This document shows positions 33,468 to 41,633 of a stretch of 64,000 nt of DNA, piece after piece. The notes under the pieces were generated by a model, which saw nothing but the letters and a program-made list of their open reading frames with translations, was not told where the DNA came from and did not search any database. The DNA lies in NCBI GenBank assembly GCA_016710785.1, contig JADJUE010000002.1, forward strand, positions 310,001 to 374,000, in the 5' to 3' direction. Position numbers and translations under genes: made by a program. The stretch is from Candidatus Epilinea brevis. GTDB taxonomy: Bacteria > Chloroflexota > Anaerolineae > Epilineales > Epilineaceae. Each line of letters begins with the position of its first letter. Position 1 is the first letter of the stretch.

Positions 33468-36041
33468 TCAGGCCTCCAGCACCAGCTCCCCGTCCCGAGC
33501 CTCCACCCGCACCGCGTCGCCTTCCTTGAAACGCCCCTCCAGCATCGCCAGGGCCAGGGGGTTCTGCAGCCGGCGCTGCAGCACACGCTTGAGCGGTCGG
33601 GCGCCCCAGGCCGGGTCGTAGCCCTCCTCGGCCAGCAACTCGCGGGCCGCGGCGCTGACCTCCAGGCTGATGCCCCGGGCCGCCAACCGTCCCCGCAGCT
33701 CGGCCAGCTGCATGTCGATGATGCGCCCGATCTGCGAGCGGTCCAGGCTGCCGAAGACCACCGTCTCGTCGACGCGGTTGAGGAACTCCGGCCGGAAGTG
33801 GCGGCGCAGCTCGGCGAGCACCTGGCCCTTGGCCGCCTCCACCCCCAGCTCCTGGATCAGGTTCGCCCCGATGTTGCTCGTCATGATCACCAGGCAGTTC
33901 TTGAAGCTTACCACCCGGCCCTGGCTGTCCGTCAGGCGGCCGTCATCCAGTAGCTGCAGGAGCGTGTTGAACACGTCCGGATGCGCCTTCTCGATCTCGT
34001 CCAGCAGGATGACCGCGTAGGGCCGGCGGCGGATCGCCTCCGTCAGCTGGCCGCCTTCTTCGTAGCCCACGTAGCCGGGCGGGGCGCCGATCAGCCGGGC
34101 CACCGTATGCCGCTCCTGGTACTCCGACATGTCGATGCGCACCATCGCCTGCTCGTCGTCGAAGAGCTGCTCCGCCAGGGCGCGGGCCAGCTCCGTCTTG
34201 CCCACGCCCGTAGGCCCCAGAAAGAGGAAGCTGCCGATCGGCCGCTTCGGGTCGCCCAGGCCCGCCCTGGCCCGGCGCACCGCGTCAGCCACCGCCGTCA
34301 CCGCTTCCTCCTGGCCTACCACGCGCTCGTGCAGGCGGTCTTCCAGGTGCACCAGCTTGGCCAGCTCGCCCTCCATCAGTCGGCTCACCGGCACGCCCGT
34401 CCACTTGCTGACCACCTCGGCGATCTCGTCCGGGCCCACCTCTTCTTTTAACAGCATGCTGCCGTCGGCCTGGCCGGCGGCCACCTGCGCCTCCAGCTGC
34501 TCCGCCTTGCGCTTCAACTCCAACAGGGTGCCGTACTGCAGGCGGCTGGCCGCTTCGAAGTCGCCCCGCCGCTGGGCATCCTCCACCGCCCGCGTCGTGC
34601 GCTCCATCTCCTCCTTGGCCCCGGCCAGGTCGCCGATCAGCTTCCGCTCGCCCTCGATCTGGTCCGACAGCGCCTTCACCTGCCCTTCCAGGTCGGCGAT
34701 CTCCGCCTCGATCTTCGCCAGCCGCTCCTTGGCCGCCTTGTCCTTCTCGCGGCGCAGGGCCTCGCGCTCGATCTGCTTGCCCAGCATCTGGCGCTTCAGC
34801 TCGTCCAGCTCGCGGGGGTCCGAGGTGATCTCCATGCGCAGCCGGCTGGCCGCCTCGTCCAGCAGGTCGATGGCCTTGTCCGGCAGGAAGCGGTCCGCGA
34901 TGTAGCGGTCCGAGAGCGTGGCCGCCGAGATGACCGCCGCGTCGGTGATGCGCACGCCGTGATGCACCTCGTAGCGCTCCTTGAGCCCGCGCAGGATGGC
35001 GATGGTGTCGTCCACCGAGGGCTCGCCCACCAGCACCGGCTGGAAGCGGCGCTCCAGGGCGGCATCCTTCTCGATATGCTTGCGGTACTCGTCCAGGGTC
35101 GTGGCGCCGATGGTGTGCAGCTCGCCCCGGGCCAGCATCGGCTTGAGCATGTTGCCGGCGTCCATCGAGCCCTCGGCCTTGCCGGCGCCCACGAGCATGT
35201 GCAACTCGTCGATGAAGAGGACGATCTGCCCCTCGGCGCCCTTGATCTCCGCCAACACGGCCTTGAGGCGTTCCTCGAACTCGCCGCGGTATTTAGCCCC
35301 CGCGATCAAGGCCCCCAGGTCCAGGCTGACCACCTTCTTGCCCTTGAGCGCCTCCGGCACGTCGCCGCGGGCGATGCGCTGCGCCAGCCCTTCGACGATG
35401 GCCGTCTTGCCCACGCCCGGCTCGCCGATGAGCACCGGGTTGTTCTTGGTGCGCCGCGCCAAGATCTGGATGACCCGGCGGATCTCCTCGTCGCGGCCGA
35501 TGACCGGGTCCAGCTTGCCGGCTTGAGCCTCGGCGCTCAGGTCCCGGCCATACTGGCCCAGGGCGTCATAGGTGCCCTCCGGACGGTCCGAGGTGACGCG
35601 GCTGGAGCCGCGCAGTTCCTTGAGCGCCGCGAGGATGCGCGGGCGCGTGACCTGATGCGTGGCCAGGAGGTCCATCGTGGCGCGGTCCGCGTGATCGGTC
35701 ATGGCCAGCAGCAGGTGCTCGGCGGACACGTACTGATCGCCGAAGGCGGCCAGCTCGTCGTGGGCCGCCACCAGCAGCTCGCGCAGCTCGCGCGACAGGG
35801 CCGGCTCAGCGCCGCCGCTCTGCCGCGGCAGGCGGTTGACGAGGGCCGTCAGTTCCACCCCCAGCTGCTGCTGGTCCACGCCCATGCGGCCCAGGATCTG
35901 CCCGGCCACATTGCCGGCATCCACCAGCAGGGCTGAAAGCAGGTGCAGGGGCCGGATCTCCGCCTGTCCGCCGGCGGCGGCGCGCCGCTGGGCGACGAGC
36001 AGCGCTTCCTGGGTCTTCTGGGTGAAACGGTTGGTGTCCAT
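33468..36041 (-). CDS. clpB: ATP-dependent disaggregase ClpB
   Basis: 857 aa, the normal length. An N-terminal Clp_N repeat domain (1-~150) is followed by AAA-1 with GEPGVGKTAIVEG and a Walker B in IVLFIDELHML. The coiled-coil M domain spans about 400-530. AAA-2 has GPTGVGKTELARAL, and a C-terminal D2-small domain follows. The full M domain identifies ClpB rather than ClpC/ClpA. It dissolves protein aggregates with DnaK. GGAGGAAG precedes the ATG. Upstream are two tandem GGTGGTAGA repeats in place of a recognisable CIRCE or HAIR element. Confidence 0.97.
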   Translation of the reverse strand: MDTNRFTQKTQEALLVAQRRAAAGGQAEIRPLHLLSALLVDAGNVAGQILGRMGVDQQQLGVELTALVNRLPRQSGGAEPALSRELRELLVAAHDELAAFGDQYVSAEHLLLAMTDHADRATMDLLATHQVTRPRILAALKELRGSSRVTSDRPEGTYDALGQYGRDLSAEAQAGKLDPVIGRDEEIRRVIQILARRTKNNPVLIGEPGVGKTAIVEGLAQRIARGDVPEALKGKKVVSLDLGALIAGAKYRGEFEERLKAVLAEIKGAEGQIVLFIDELHMLVGAGKAEGSMDAGNMLKPMLARGELHTIGATTLDEYRKHIEKDAALERRFQPVLVGEPSVDDTIAILRGLKERYEVHHGVRITDAAVISAATLSDRYIADRFLPDKAIDLLDEAASRLRMEITSDPRELDELKRQMLGKQIEREALRREKDKAAKERLAKIEAEIADLEGQVKALSDQIEGERKLIGDLAGAKEEMERTTRAVEDAQRRGDFEAASRLQYGTLLELKRKAEQLEAQVAAGQADGSMLLKEEVGPDEIAEVVSKWTGVPVSRLMEGELAKLVHLEDRLHERVVGQEEAVTAVADAVRRARAGLGDPKRPIGSFLFLGPTGVGKTELARALAEQLFDDEQAMVRIDMSEYQERHTVARLIGAPPGYVGYEEGGQLTEAIRRRPYAVILLDEIEKAHPDVFNTLLQLLDDGRLTDSQGRVVSFKNCLVIMTSNIGANLIQELGVEAAKGQVLAELRRHFRPEFLNRVDETVVFGSLDRSQIGRIIDMQLAELRGRLAARGISLEVSAAARELLAEEGYDPAWGARPLKRVLQRRLQNPLALAMLEGRFKEGDAVRVEARDGELVLEA

Positions 36042-36105
36042 GGTCTTCCTCCAATGCTGAGTTCGTCGCGCCGGGTTCCGCGCGCCAAGGCAAGCCTAGC
36101 CGGAG

Positions 36106-36146
36106 GGTGGTAGATGGGCGCTAAGGGGGTGGTAGAGGGGTGTTAG
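36106..36146. repeat. Tandem repeat upstream of clpB
   Basis: Two imperfect direct repeats, 36106-36125 (GGTGGTAGATGGGCGCTAAG) and 36128-36146 (GGTGGTAGAGGGGTGTTAG), have a 22-bp period, about two helical turns. They lie 65-105 bp upstream of the clpB start and are a candidate regulator-binding pair. Confidence 0.45.
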
Positions 36147-36200
36147 CGTTGGCCGCTAGGTTCGGTAGGCTTCCGACTTTCGGGCGTTTCCGAGGACCAC

Positions 36201-36284
36201 GGCCGCCCCCCTCCTAACCTCCCCCCGCTGGGGGGAGGACATTCAGCTCCCTCCCCCCAGCGGGGGGAGGTTGGGAGGGGGGCC
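36201..36284. repeat. Long GC-rich inverted repeat (REP-like element)
   Basis: The left arm 36201-36237 and right arm 36251-36284 pair over about 34 bases with one A/G difference and a two-base length difference. Each arm has its own internal CCCCCCGCTGGGGGG or CCCCCCAGCGGGGGG palindrome. Elements built on this same CCTCCCCC-GGGGGAGG pattern occur as intergenic repeats in many GC-rich genomes. It sits between clpB and the ABC exporter and may also terminate the exporter transcript. Confidence 0.6.
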
Positions 36285-36321
36285 AAGCTCAACGTGAACC
36301 CCAGGCACTCGCGCCTGCCCC

Positions 36322-38226
36322 TCACACCTCGACCTTATACGCCAGACTCTGATGCCGGAAGTAGGTGTCGTACAGCTCCGCGTAATGCCCCCCCTGGTCC
36401 AGCAGCTGCTGGTGGCTGCCTTCCTCGATGATCCGGCCCTGCCGCAGGACGAGGATGCGGTCGGCGGCCTTGACCGTCGACAGGCGGTGGGCGATGACGA
36501 TGGCGGTGCGCTCGGCGAAGACCAGGTCCAGCGCTTCCTGGATCTGGGATTCGGTGAAGGGGTCGATGGAGGCGGTGGCCTCGTCCAGGACGAAGATCGC
36601 CGGGCCCTGCACCAGCACGCGCATCAGGGCCACCAGCTGCCGCTGGCCCATGGACAGCCGCGCCCCGCGCTCGCCCACGTTGGTGGCCAGACCCTCGGGC
36701 AGGGCCGCCAGCCATTCGCCGTCGCCGATGGAGCGCGCCAGATGCTCGATCTCCGCGTCCGTGGCCGCCGGGCGGGCGTAGCGGATGTTGTCCGCCACCG
36801 TGCCGCTGAAGAGGAAGGGCACCTGGGGGACGATGCCCAGCTGCCGCCGGTAGGCCGACAGGTCCAGGCCGCGGATGTCGCGGCCGTCAATGGTCAGGCT
36901 GCCTTCCTGGAACTCGTAGAAGCGCTCCACCAGGCGGACGATGGAGCTCTTGCCCGAGCCGGTATGGCCCACCAGGGCCACCGTCTCGCCAGGCCGGATG
37001 TGCAGGCTGAGGCTGGGCAGCACCAGGTCGCCGGTGGCGTAGCGGAAGGTGACCGCGTCGAAGCGGATGTCGCCCTCGATCCGGTCCACGGCCGCCGAGC
37101 CGGTCTGCGTCACCGCCGACTGGGCGTCGATCAGGCCGAAGATGCGCTCCACGGCGGCCAGGCCGGCCTGGAACTGGCTCCAGAAGGCCGACAGGTTCAT
37201 CAGCGGGAACCAGAACAGGTCGATGCTCTGGATGAAGAGGAACCAGGCGCCCACCGCGATGGCACCCTCCGCCACGCGGATGGAGCCCCGCTCAAGCAGG
37301 ATGGCGATGCCGAAGCCCACCAGGAAGTTGAGCAGCGGGAAGACGGTGGCCAGGACGAAGCCGCGCCGCAGGTTGATGCCGTAGGCCGCCTCGTTGACCT
37401 CCGCGAAGGTCTGGTAGATGGTCTCCTCGCGCCGGAAGTTCTTGGCGATGGAGATGCCGGCCACCGTCTCGAAGATGGTGGCGTTGACATCCGCCGTGGC
37501 GCGGAAGCCTTGGCGCGTCGCCCGCCGGGCCAAGGCGCGGAAGGACAGCGCCAGCAGGAAGACCACCGGCGCCCACATGATGAGCAGCAGGGTCATGGAG
37601 GGGGAGATGCGCCAGAGCACCACCACCAGCAGCAGCACCTGGGCCACCTGCCCCACCAGGTCCGCCACCAGGGTAACCGTCTGGCCCAGCTCCTGCGTAT
37701 CGGTGGTGATGCGGCTGACGATGCGCCCGGAGGCGTAGGTGTCGTAGAAGCTCAGGTCATGGCCGACCGTGGCCTTGAAGGCATCCTGTCGTAGGGCCAA
37801 CACCACCTGGCCGATGGCGCGGCTGGTCTCACGCCGCCGCAGGTAGTTGAGGGCGTAGACGGCCAGCCCGGCCACCGTCACCGCCAGGGCCAGGAACCAC
37901 ACCGTCGGGTCGTCGGTCCACGGCGCCAGGGCGCTGATCCCGGCTTCGATCAGCCGGTCCAGCTCGGCGACGCGGATGCCCTCGCGCAGCCCCGTTCCCA
38001 GGCGCGCCGCGCCCTGGCTGATCAGGAAGGGCACCGCCGCCTGGATCACCGAGACCAGCAAGACCACCAGCACGATCAGTGACATGCGCGCGCCCTGGGC
38101 GCGGAAGTAGCGGGCCACCCGCCGGAGGAGCGCCACGTCGCCGTATTCGCGGTCGTAGCTTTCGGAGTCCAGGCCTTGGAAGAACATGAGTGGATCTGCC
38201 GTGGGGGGGCTGGAGGCGTCGTACAC
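36322..38226 (-). CDS. ABC exporter, fused membrane and ATPase domains (MsbA-like)
   Basis: 634 aa. A type IV ABC-exporter membrane domain (about residues 40-350, six hydrophobic segments) is followed by an ATPase domain. The ATPase has GHTGSGKSS (Walker A), QVPFLFSG (Q-loop), LSMGQRQL (signature, with Met for the usual second Gly) and IFVLDEATASID (Walker B). It would work as a homodimer exporting lipids, peptides or drugs; the substrate is unknown. The start is a GTG at 38226; an ATG 13 codons later is also plausible. Confidence 0.9.
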   Translation of the reverse strand: MYDASSPPTADPLMFFQGLDSESYDREYGDVALLRRVARYFRAQGARMSLIVLVVLLVSVIQAAVPFLISQGAARLGTGLREGIRVAELDRLIEAGISALAPWTDDPTVWFLALAVTVAGLAVYALNYLRRRETSRAIGQVVLALRQDAFKATVGHDLSFYDTYASGRIVSRITTDTQELGQTVTLVADLVGQVAQVLLLVVVLWRISPSMTLLLIMWAPVVFLLALSFRALARRATRQGFRATADVNATIFETVAGISIAKNFRREETIYQTFAEVNEAAYGINLRRGFVLATVFPLLNFLVGFGIAILLERGSIRVAEGAIAVGAWFLFIQSIDLFWFPLMNLSAFWSQFQAGLAAVERIFGLIDAQSAVTQTGSAAVDRIEGDIRFDAVTFRYATGDLVLPSLSLHIRPGETVALVGHTGSGKSSIVRLVERFYEFQEGSLTIDGRDIRGLDLSAYRRQLGIVPQVPFLFSGTVADNIRYARPAATDAEIEHLARSIGDGEWLAALPEGLATNVGERGARLSMGQRQLVALMRVLVQGPAIFVLDEATASIDPFTESQIQEALDLVFAERTAIVIAHRLSTVKAADRILVLRQGRIIEEGSHQQLLDQGGHYAELYDTYFRHQSLAYKVEV

Positions 38227-38340
38227 GCCTTGCCAGTACAGGAAGCTGGAAACCTTGCGTCTGCCGTCGGTGTGACCTTAGGGCCGAAGGGCGAGGGCGG
38301 CAAATCCAGGACAGGTGCCGGCGGGATTCCGTCCACAAGG

Positions 38341-38373
38341 AAAGGGGGCGGCGCTCATGGCGCCGCCCCCTTT
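38341..38373 (-). terminator. Terminator of the thiolase/PHA operon
   Basis: AAAGGGGGCGGCGC (38341-38354) pairs exactly with 38360-38373 around a TCATG loop, 31 bp beyond the thiolase stop. On the minus strand the right arm ends with a short run of T. Confidence 0.65.
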
Positions 38374-38403
38374 GGATTCCAGCCTGATCCGGCCGCGATC
38401 GGT

Positions 38404-39612
38404 TCAGACCATCCGTTCGATGGCGATGGCCGTGCTGCCGCCCATGCCGTGGCAGAGGGTGGCGATGCCCGTGGTCTTGTCCTGCGCCTGCAGGGCGTGT
38501 AGCAGGGTGACGATGATGCGCGCCCCGGAGGCCCCGATGGGATGCCCCAGGGCCACCGCGCCGCCGTGCACGTTGAGCTTGTCCTGCGGCACGCCCATCA
38601 GGCGCTCGAAGAGCACCGAGTTGATGCTGAAGGCCTCGTTGTTCTCGTAGAGATCGATGTCCGAAGCCTGCATGCCCAGACGGCCCAGCAGCTTCTGCAC
38701 TCCCGGCGCCGGGGCCTCGGCGAAGCGCCAGCCCGGTCCGGCGGACCAGGTGCCCGCCAGCAGGCGCGCCAGGGGCTTCCAGCCATGAGCCTTGACCGCG
38801 TCGCCCGAGGCGATGACCAGGGCGGCCGCGCCGTCCGTGATCTGGCTGGCGTTGCCCGCGGTCAGCACGCCGTCCTTGCTGAAGGCCGGTGCCAGGCGGG
38901 CCAGGCTCTCCATCGTCGTGTCGGCGCGGATGCCCTCGTCGCGGTCCACCACCGTATCGCCTTTGCGGCCCTTGATGGTGATGGGGGCGATCTCCTTCAG
39001 GAGATCGCCGTTCTCCGTGGCCGCCGCAGCCCGGCGGTGGGATTCGCAGGCCACGCGGTCCAACTCCTCCCGGGTGATGCCGTATTCCTTGGCCAGGCGC
39101 TCGGTCTGGTCGCCCATGCCCTCGCCGGTGGAAGGATCGGTGAGCCCGTCATGCACCAGCATGTCGCGCAGCGGAGCGCCGGCCGAGCCGAAGACCAGCT
39201 TGTAGCCCCAGCGCGCCCGGCTGTCGAGGAAGTAGCCGGCCTGGCTCATGGATTCCGTGCCGCCGGCCAGGAAGATGTCGCCCACTCCGCCGCGGATGTG
39301 GGTGGCGGCGTTCATCACCGCCACCATGCCCGATGAGCAGACCATGTTCACGTGGTAGCCGTCCACGTTGTCGGGGATGGCGGCCTTGAACGCCGCTTGA
39401 CGGGCCACGTGCTGGCCCAGGCCGCCGGAGATCACGTTGCCGAAGATGTAGCCCTCCAGCTCGGCGCCGGTCAGGCCGGCCTTGTCCAGGGCGGCGCGCA
39501 TGGCATGCCCGCCCAGGTCCACCGCCGACAGGTCCTTCAAAGCGCCCCCGAAGCGTCCCAGGGGCGTTCGCACGGCCGATACGATGTAGGCGTCTCGAAA
39601 GCTCTGGCTCAC
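38404..39612 (-). CDS. phaA: Acetyl-CoA acetyltransferase (thiolase)
   Basis: 402 aa, GTG start with GGAGAAGGA upstream. The catalytic residues of a biosynthetic thiolase are present: nucleophile C92 (NMVCSSG), H357 (GHPIGASGAR) and C387 (CHGMGG). It should condense two acetyl-CoA to acetoacetyl-CoA, the first step of polyhydroxybutyrate synthesis. Location directly after the reductase and PhaC genes supports the biosynthetic role, although thiolases can also act in fatty-acid breakdown. It is separated from the reductase gene by 109 bp. Confidence 0.88.
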   Translation of the reverse strand: MSQSFRDAYIVSAVRTPLGRFGGALKDLSAVDLGGHAMRAALDKAGLTGAELEGYIFGNVISGGLGQHVARQAAFKAAIPDNVDGYHVNMVCSSGMVAVMNAATHIRGGVGDIFLAGGTESMSQAGYFLDSRARWGYKLVFGSAGAPLRDMLVHDGLTDPSTGEGMGDQTERLAKEYGITREELDRVACESHRRAAAATENGDLLKEIAPITIKGRKGDTVVDRDEGIRADTTMESLARLAPAFSKDGVLTAGNASQITDGAAALVIASGDAVKAHGWKPLARLLAGTWSAGPGWRFAEAPAPGVQKLLGRLGMQASDIDLYENNEAFSINSVLFERLMGVPQDKLNVHGGAVALGHPIGASGARIIVTLLHALQAQDKTTGIATLCHGMGGSTAIAIERMV

Positions 39613-39721
39613 GTTCGTCCTTCTCCTTCGCGCGTGGCGGTCCGGCCGATGGCGCGCGCAGGCCGCGCGCGGGTGGCGGGTGCGGCCGCTCGCGCCGAGG
39701 CGCCGAGCGGCCGCGATCCGG

Positions 39722-40558
39722 CTACATGCGGTGCCCGCCGTTGACGTTGACCACGCAGCCGGTGATGAAGGCGCTGGCCACGGGCGAGAGCAGGGTGGCC
39801 ACCGGCCAGGCGATCTCGATGGCCTTGCCGAAGCGCTGCATCGGGATCTGGGCGGTGAGGCTGTCGCGGACCGGCGGCGGGATCTTGTCCGTCATGTCCG
39901 AGTCCACGAAGCCCGGGGCGATGACGTTGACGCGGATGTTGCGCCGCGCCCCCTCGTAGGCCAGCGAGCGGGCCATGCCGATCAGCCCGGCCTTGGTCAC
40001 CGAGTAGTTGGTCTGCCCCAGGCCGCCCTGCTCCCCGATGATGGAGCTGATGAAGACGATGGCGCCCTCGCCGCGCTCCCGCATGGCCGGGAAGATGGGG
40101 CGGATGGTGTTGTAGGCCCCGGTCAGGTTGACGGCGATGGTCGAGTCCCAGTCGCGGTGGGTCATCTTGTGGAACATGGCGTCACGGGTGATGCCGGCGT
40201 TGATGACCACACCGTAGATGGGGCCCAGCTCCTTCTCCACCCGTTCGGCCGCCATCTCCATCTCGCCGGGGTAGGTCACATCGGCGAAGATGGCCAGGGA
40301 GCCGTGGTCCGAGGGACGGTCGCTGCGGTCCGTATAGGCCACCTTCGCGCCCAGAGCCTCCAGCAGCAGCACCATCTGCTTGCCGATGCCGCGGTTGCCG
40401 CCGGTGACGAGGATGACCTTGCCCTCAAGGCCGAGCGAGATGCTGGGCGAGGCGATGATGCGGTTTTCGGCGTCAGGCTGGGTGCCGGTGCCGTTGGGGG
40501 GCGTGACGGCGGGGGTGGCGACGGCCGGGGCCGTCGCGGTCTTCTCAGCTGCGCTCAT
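39722..40558 (-). CDS. phaB: Acetoacetyl-CoA reductase (SDR family)
   Basis: 278 aa from the ATG at 40558. A ~40-residue Ala/Pro/Thr-rich N-terminal extension precedes a classical short-chain dehydrogenase: TGGNRGIG (52-59), N120 in VVINAG, S171/S172, Y185 and K189 (YSVTK). The family is NADPH-dependent FabG/PhaB. In this context it most likely reduces acetoacetyl-CoA to (R)-3-hydroxybutyryl-CoA. The N-terminal extension is unusual for PhaB and could be a docking segment. Its start lies inside the end of phaC (14-bp overlap), so expression is coupled. Confidence 0.87.
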   Translation of the reverse strand: MSAAEKTATAPAVATPAVTPPNGTGTQPDAENRIIASPSISLGLEGKVILVTGGNRGIGKQMVLLLEALGAKVAYTDRSDRPSDHGSLAIFADVTYPGEMEMAAERVEKELGPIYGVVINAGITRDAMFHKMTHRDWDSTIAVNLTGAYNTIRPIFPAMRERGEGAIVFISSIIGEQGGLGQTNYSVTKAGLIGMARSLAYEGARRNIRVNVIAPGFVDSDMTDKIPPPVRDSLTAQIPMQRFGKAIEIAWPVATLLSPVASAFITGCVVNVNGGHRM

Positions 40559-41633
40559 TGAGCCACTCCGTGATGCGTTTGGGCAGGGTCGCCTGAACCT
40601 TGCCGCTGACGTACATGCCGATATGTCCGGTGGGATAGCCCTGCTCCTGGTAGTCCGTCGTGCCCACGTGCTGGCGCAGGGCCAGGGATGAGGACGGGGG
40701 CACCAGGTGATCGAGCTCCGCATAGATGTTGAGCACCGGCATGGTGACCTGCCCCAGGTCCACCCGCCGGCCGCCGATCTCCAGCTCGCCCTTGACCAGC
40801 TTGTTCTGCTGGTAGCAGTCCTTCAGGAACTGCCGCCAGGTCTCGCCGGCCTGGTCGGGGCTGTCGAAGATCCACTTCTCCATGCGCAGGAAGTTCAACA
40901 GCTTGTCCGGGTTGCCGGCCAGGTCCATCAGGCCGGCGTACTTGGCCACGTTCAGCTGCAGCGGCTTGAGCAGGACGAAGCCGAAGTTCATGAAGTCGCC
41001 GGGGATGTTGCCCATGCCGTCAACCATGGCGTCGATGTCCATGTGCCGCGCCCAGCTGCCCAGGAGGCCGCAGTCGGCGCCCTGATCGGCGTGGAAGTCC
41101 ACCGGGGCCACCATGGTGATGAGGTTGCGCACCTTGTCGGGGTGCAGGGCCGCGTAGCAGAGGCTGAAGGCGCCGCCCTGGCAGATGCCCAACAGGTTGA
41201 TGGCCGCCTGGCCGCTGCGGGCCTTGATGACCTCCACGCAGTCGTCCATGTAGCCGTTGATGTGGTCGTCCATGGTCAACCAGCGATCGCCGCGCGTGGG
41301 GTAGCCCCAGTCGATGAGGTAGACGTCCAGGCCCAGCTTGAGCAGGTTCTGCACCAGGGAGCGGCCGTCCTCCAGGTCCACCATGTCCGGGCGGTTGACC
41401 AGGGCGTAGGTGATCATGAGCGGCACCGGATGGGGATGCGCCACCACCGGGCTGTAGCGGTACAGCTTCATCTTGCCGTCCTGGTAGACCACTTCGCGCG
41501 CCGAGCAGCCCACCTGGATGTCGTCGCGGTCCAGGCGCGACAGGGCATGCACGCCGCGCAGGGTCTGCTGGCTGAGCTCGGCCAGTTCGTGCAGCAGGGC
41601 CTGAGGTTCGATCTGGATGAAGGGGGGCATCAT
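40545..41633 (-). CDS. phaC: Class III PHA synthase, catalytic subunit PhaC
   Basis: 362 aa, the length typical of class III PhaC. The alpha/beta hydrolase triad is C151 in GICQGG (lipase-box-like, Cys for Ser), D308 in YAELDHLVP and H337 in GHIGM. It polymerises (R)-3-hydroxyacyl-CoA into polyester at the granule surface and needs PhaE. Two ATGs stand in tandem at 41633 and 41630; the first overlaps the phaE stop. Both halves of a class III synthase are adjacent, as in Allochromatium and many Chloroflexota. Confidence 0.95.
   Translation of the reverse strand: MMPPFIQIEPQALLHELAELSQQTLRGVHALSRLDRDDIQVGCSAREVVYQDGKMKLYRYSPVVAHPHPVPLMITYALVNRPDMVDLEDGRSLVQNLLKLGLDVYLIDWGYPTRGDRWLTMDDHINGYMDDCVEVIKARSGQAAINLLGICQGGAFSLCYAALHPDKVRNLITMVAPVDFHADQGADCGLLGSWARHMDIDAMVDGMGNIPGDFMNFGFVLLKPLQLNVAKYAGLMDLAGNPDKLLNFLRMEKWIFDSPDQAGETWRQFLKDCYQQNKLVKGELEIGGRRVDLGQVTMPVLNIYAELDHLVPPSSSLALRQHVGTTDYQEQGYPTGHIGMYVSGKVQATLPKRITEWLNERS

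Noticed and set aside
36128..36146. CIRCE or HAIR heat-shock operator upstream of clpB
   Set aside because: The GCTAA...TTAGC arms are in the opposite order to CIRCE and the spacing is wrong. Reported as a direct repeat instead.
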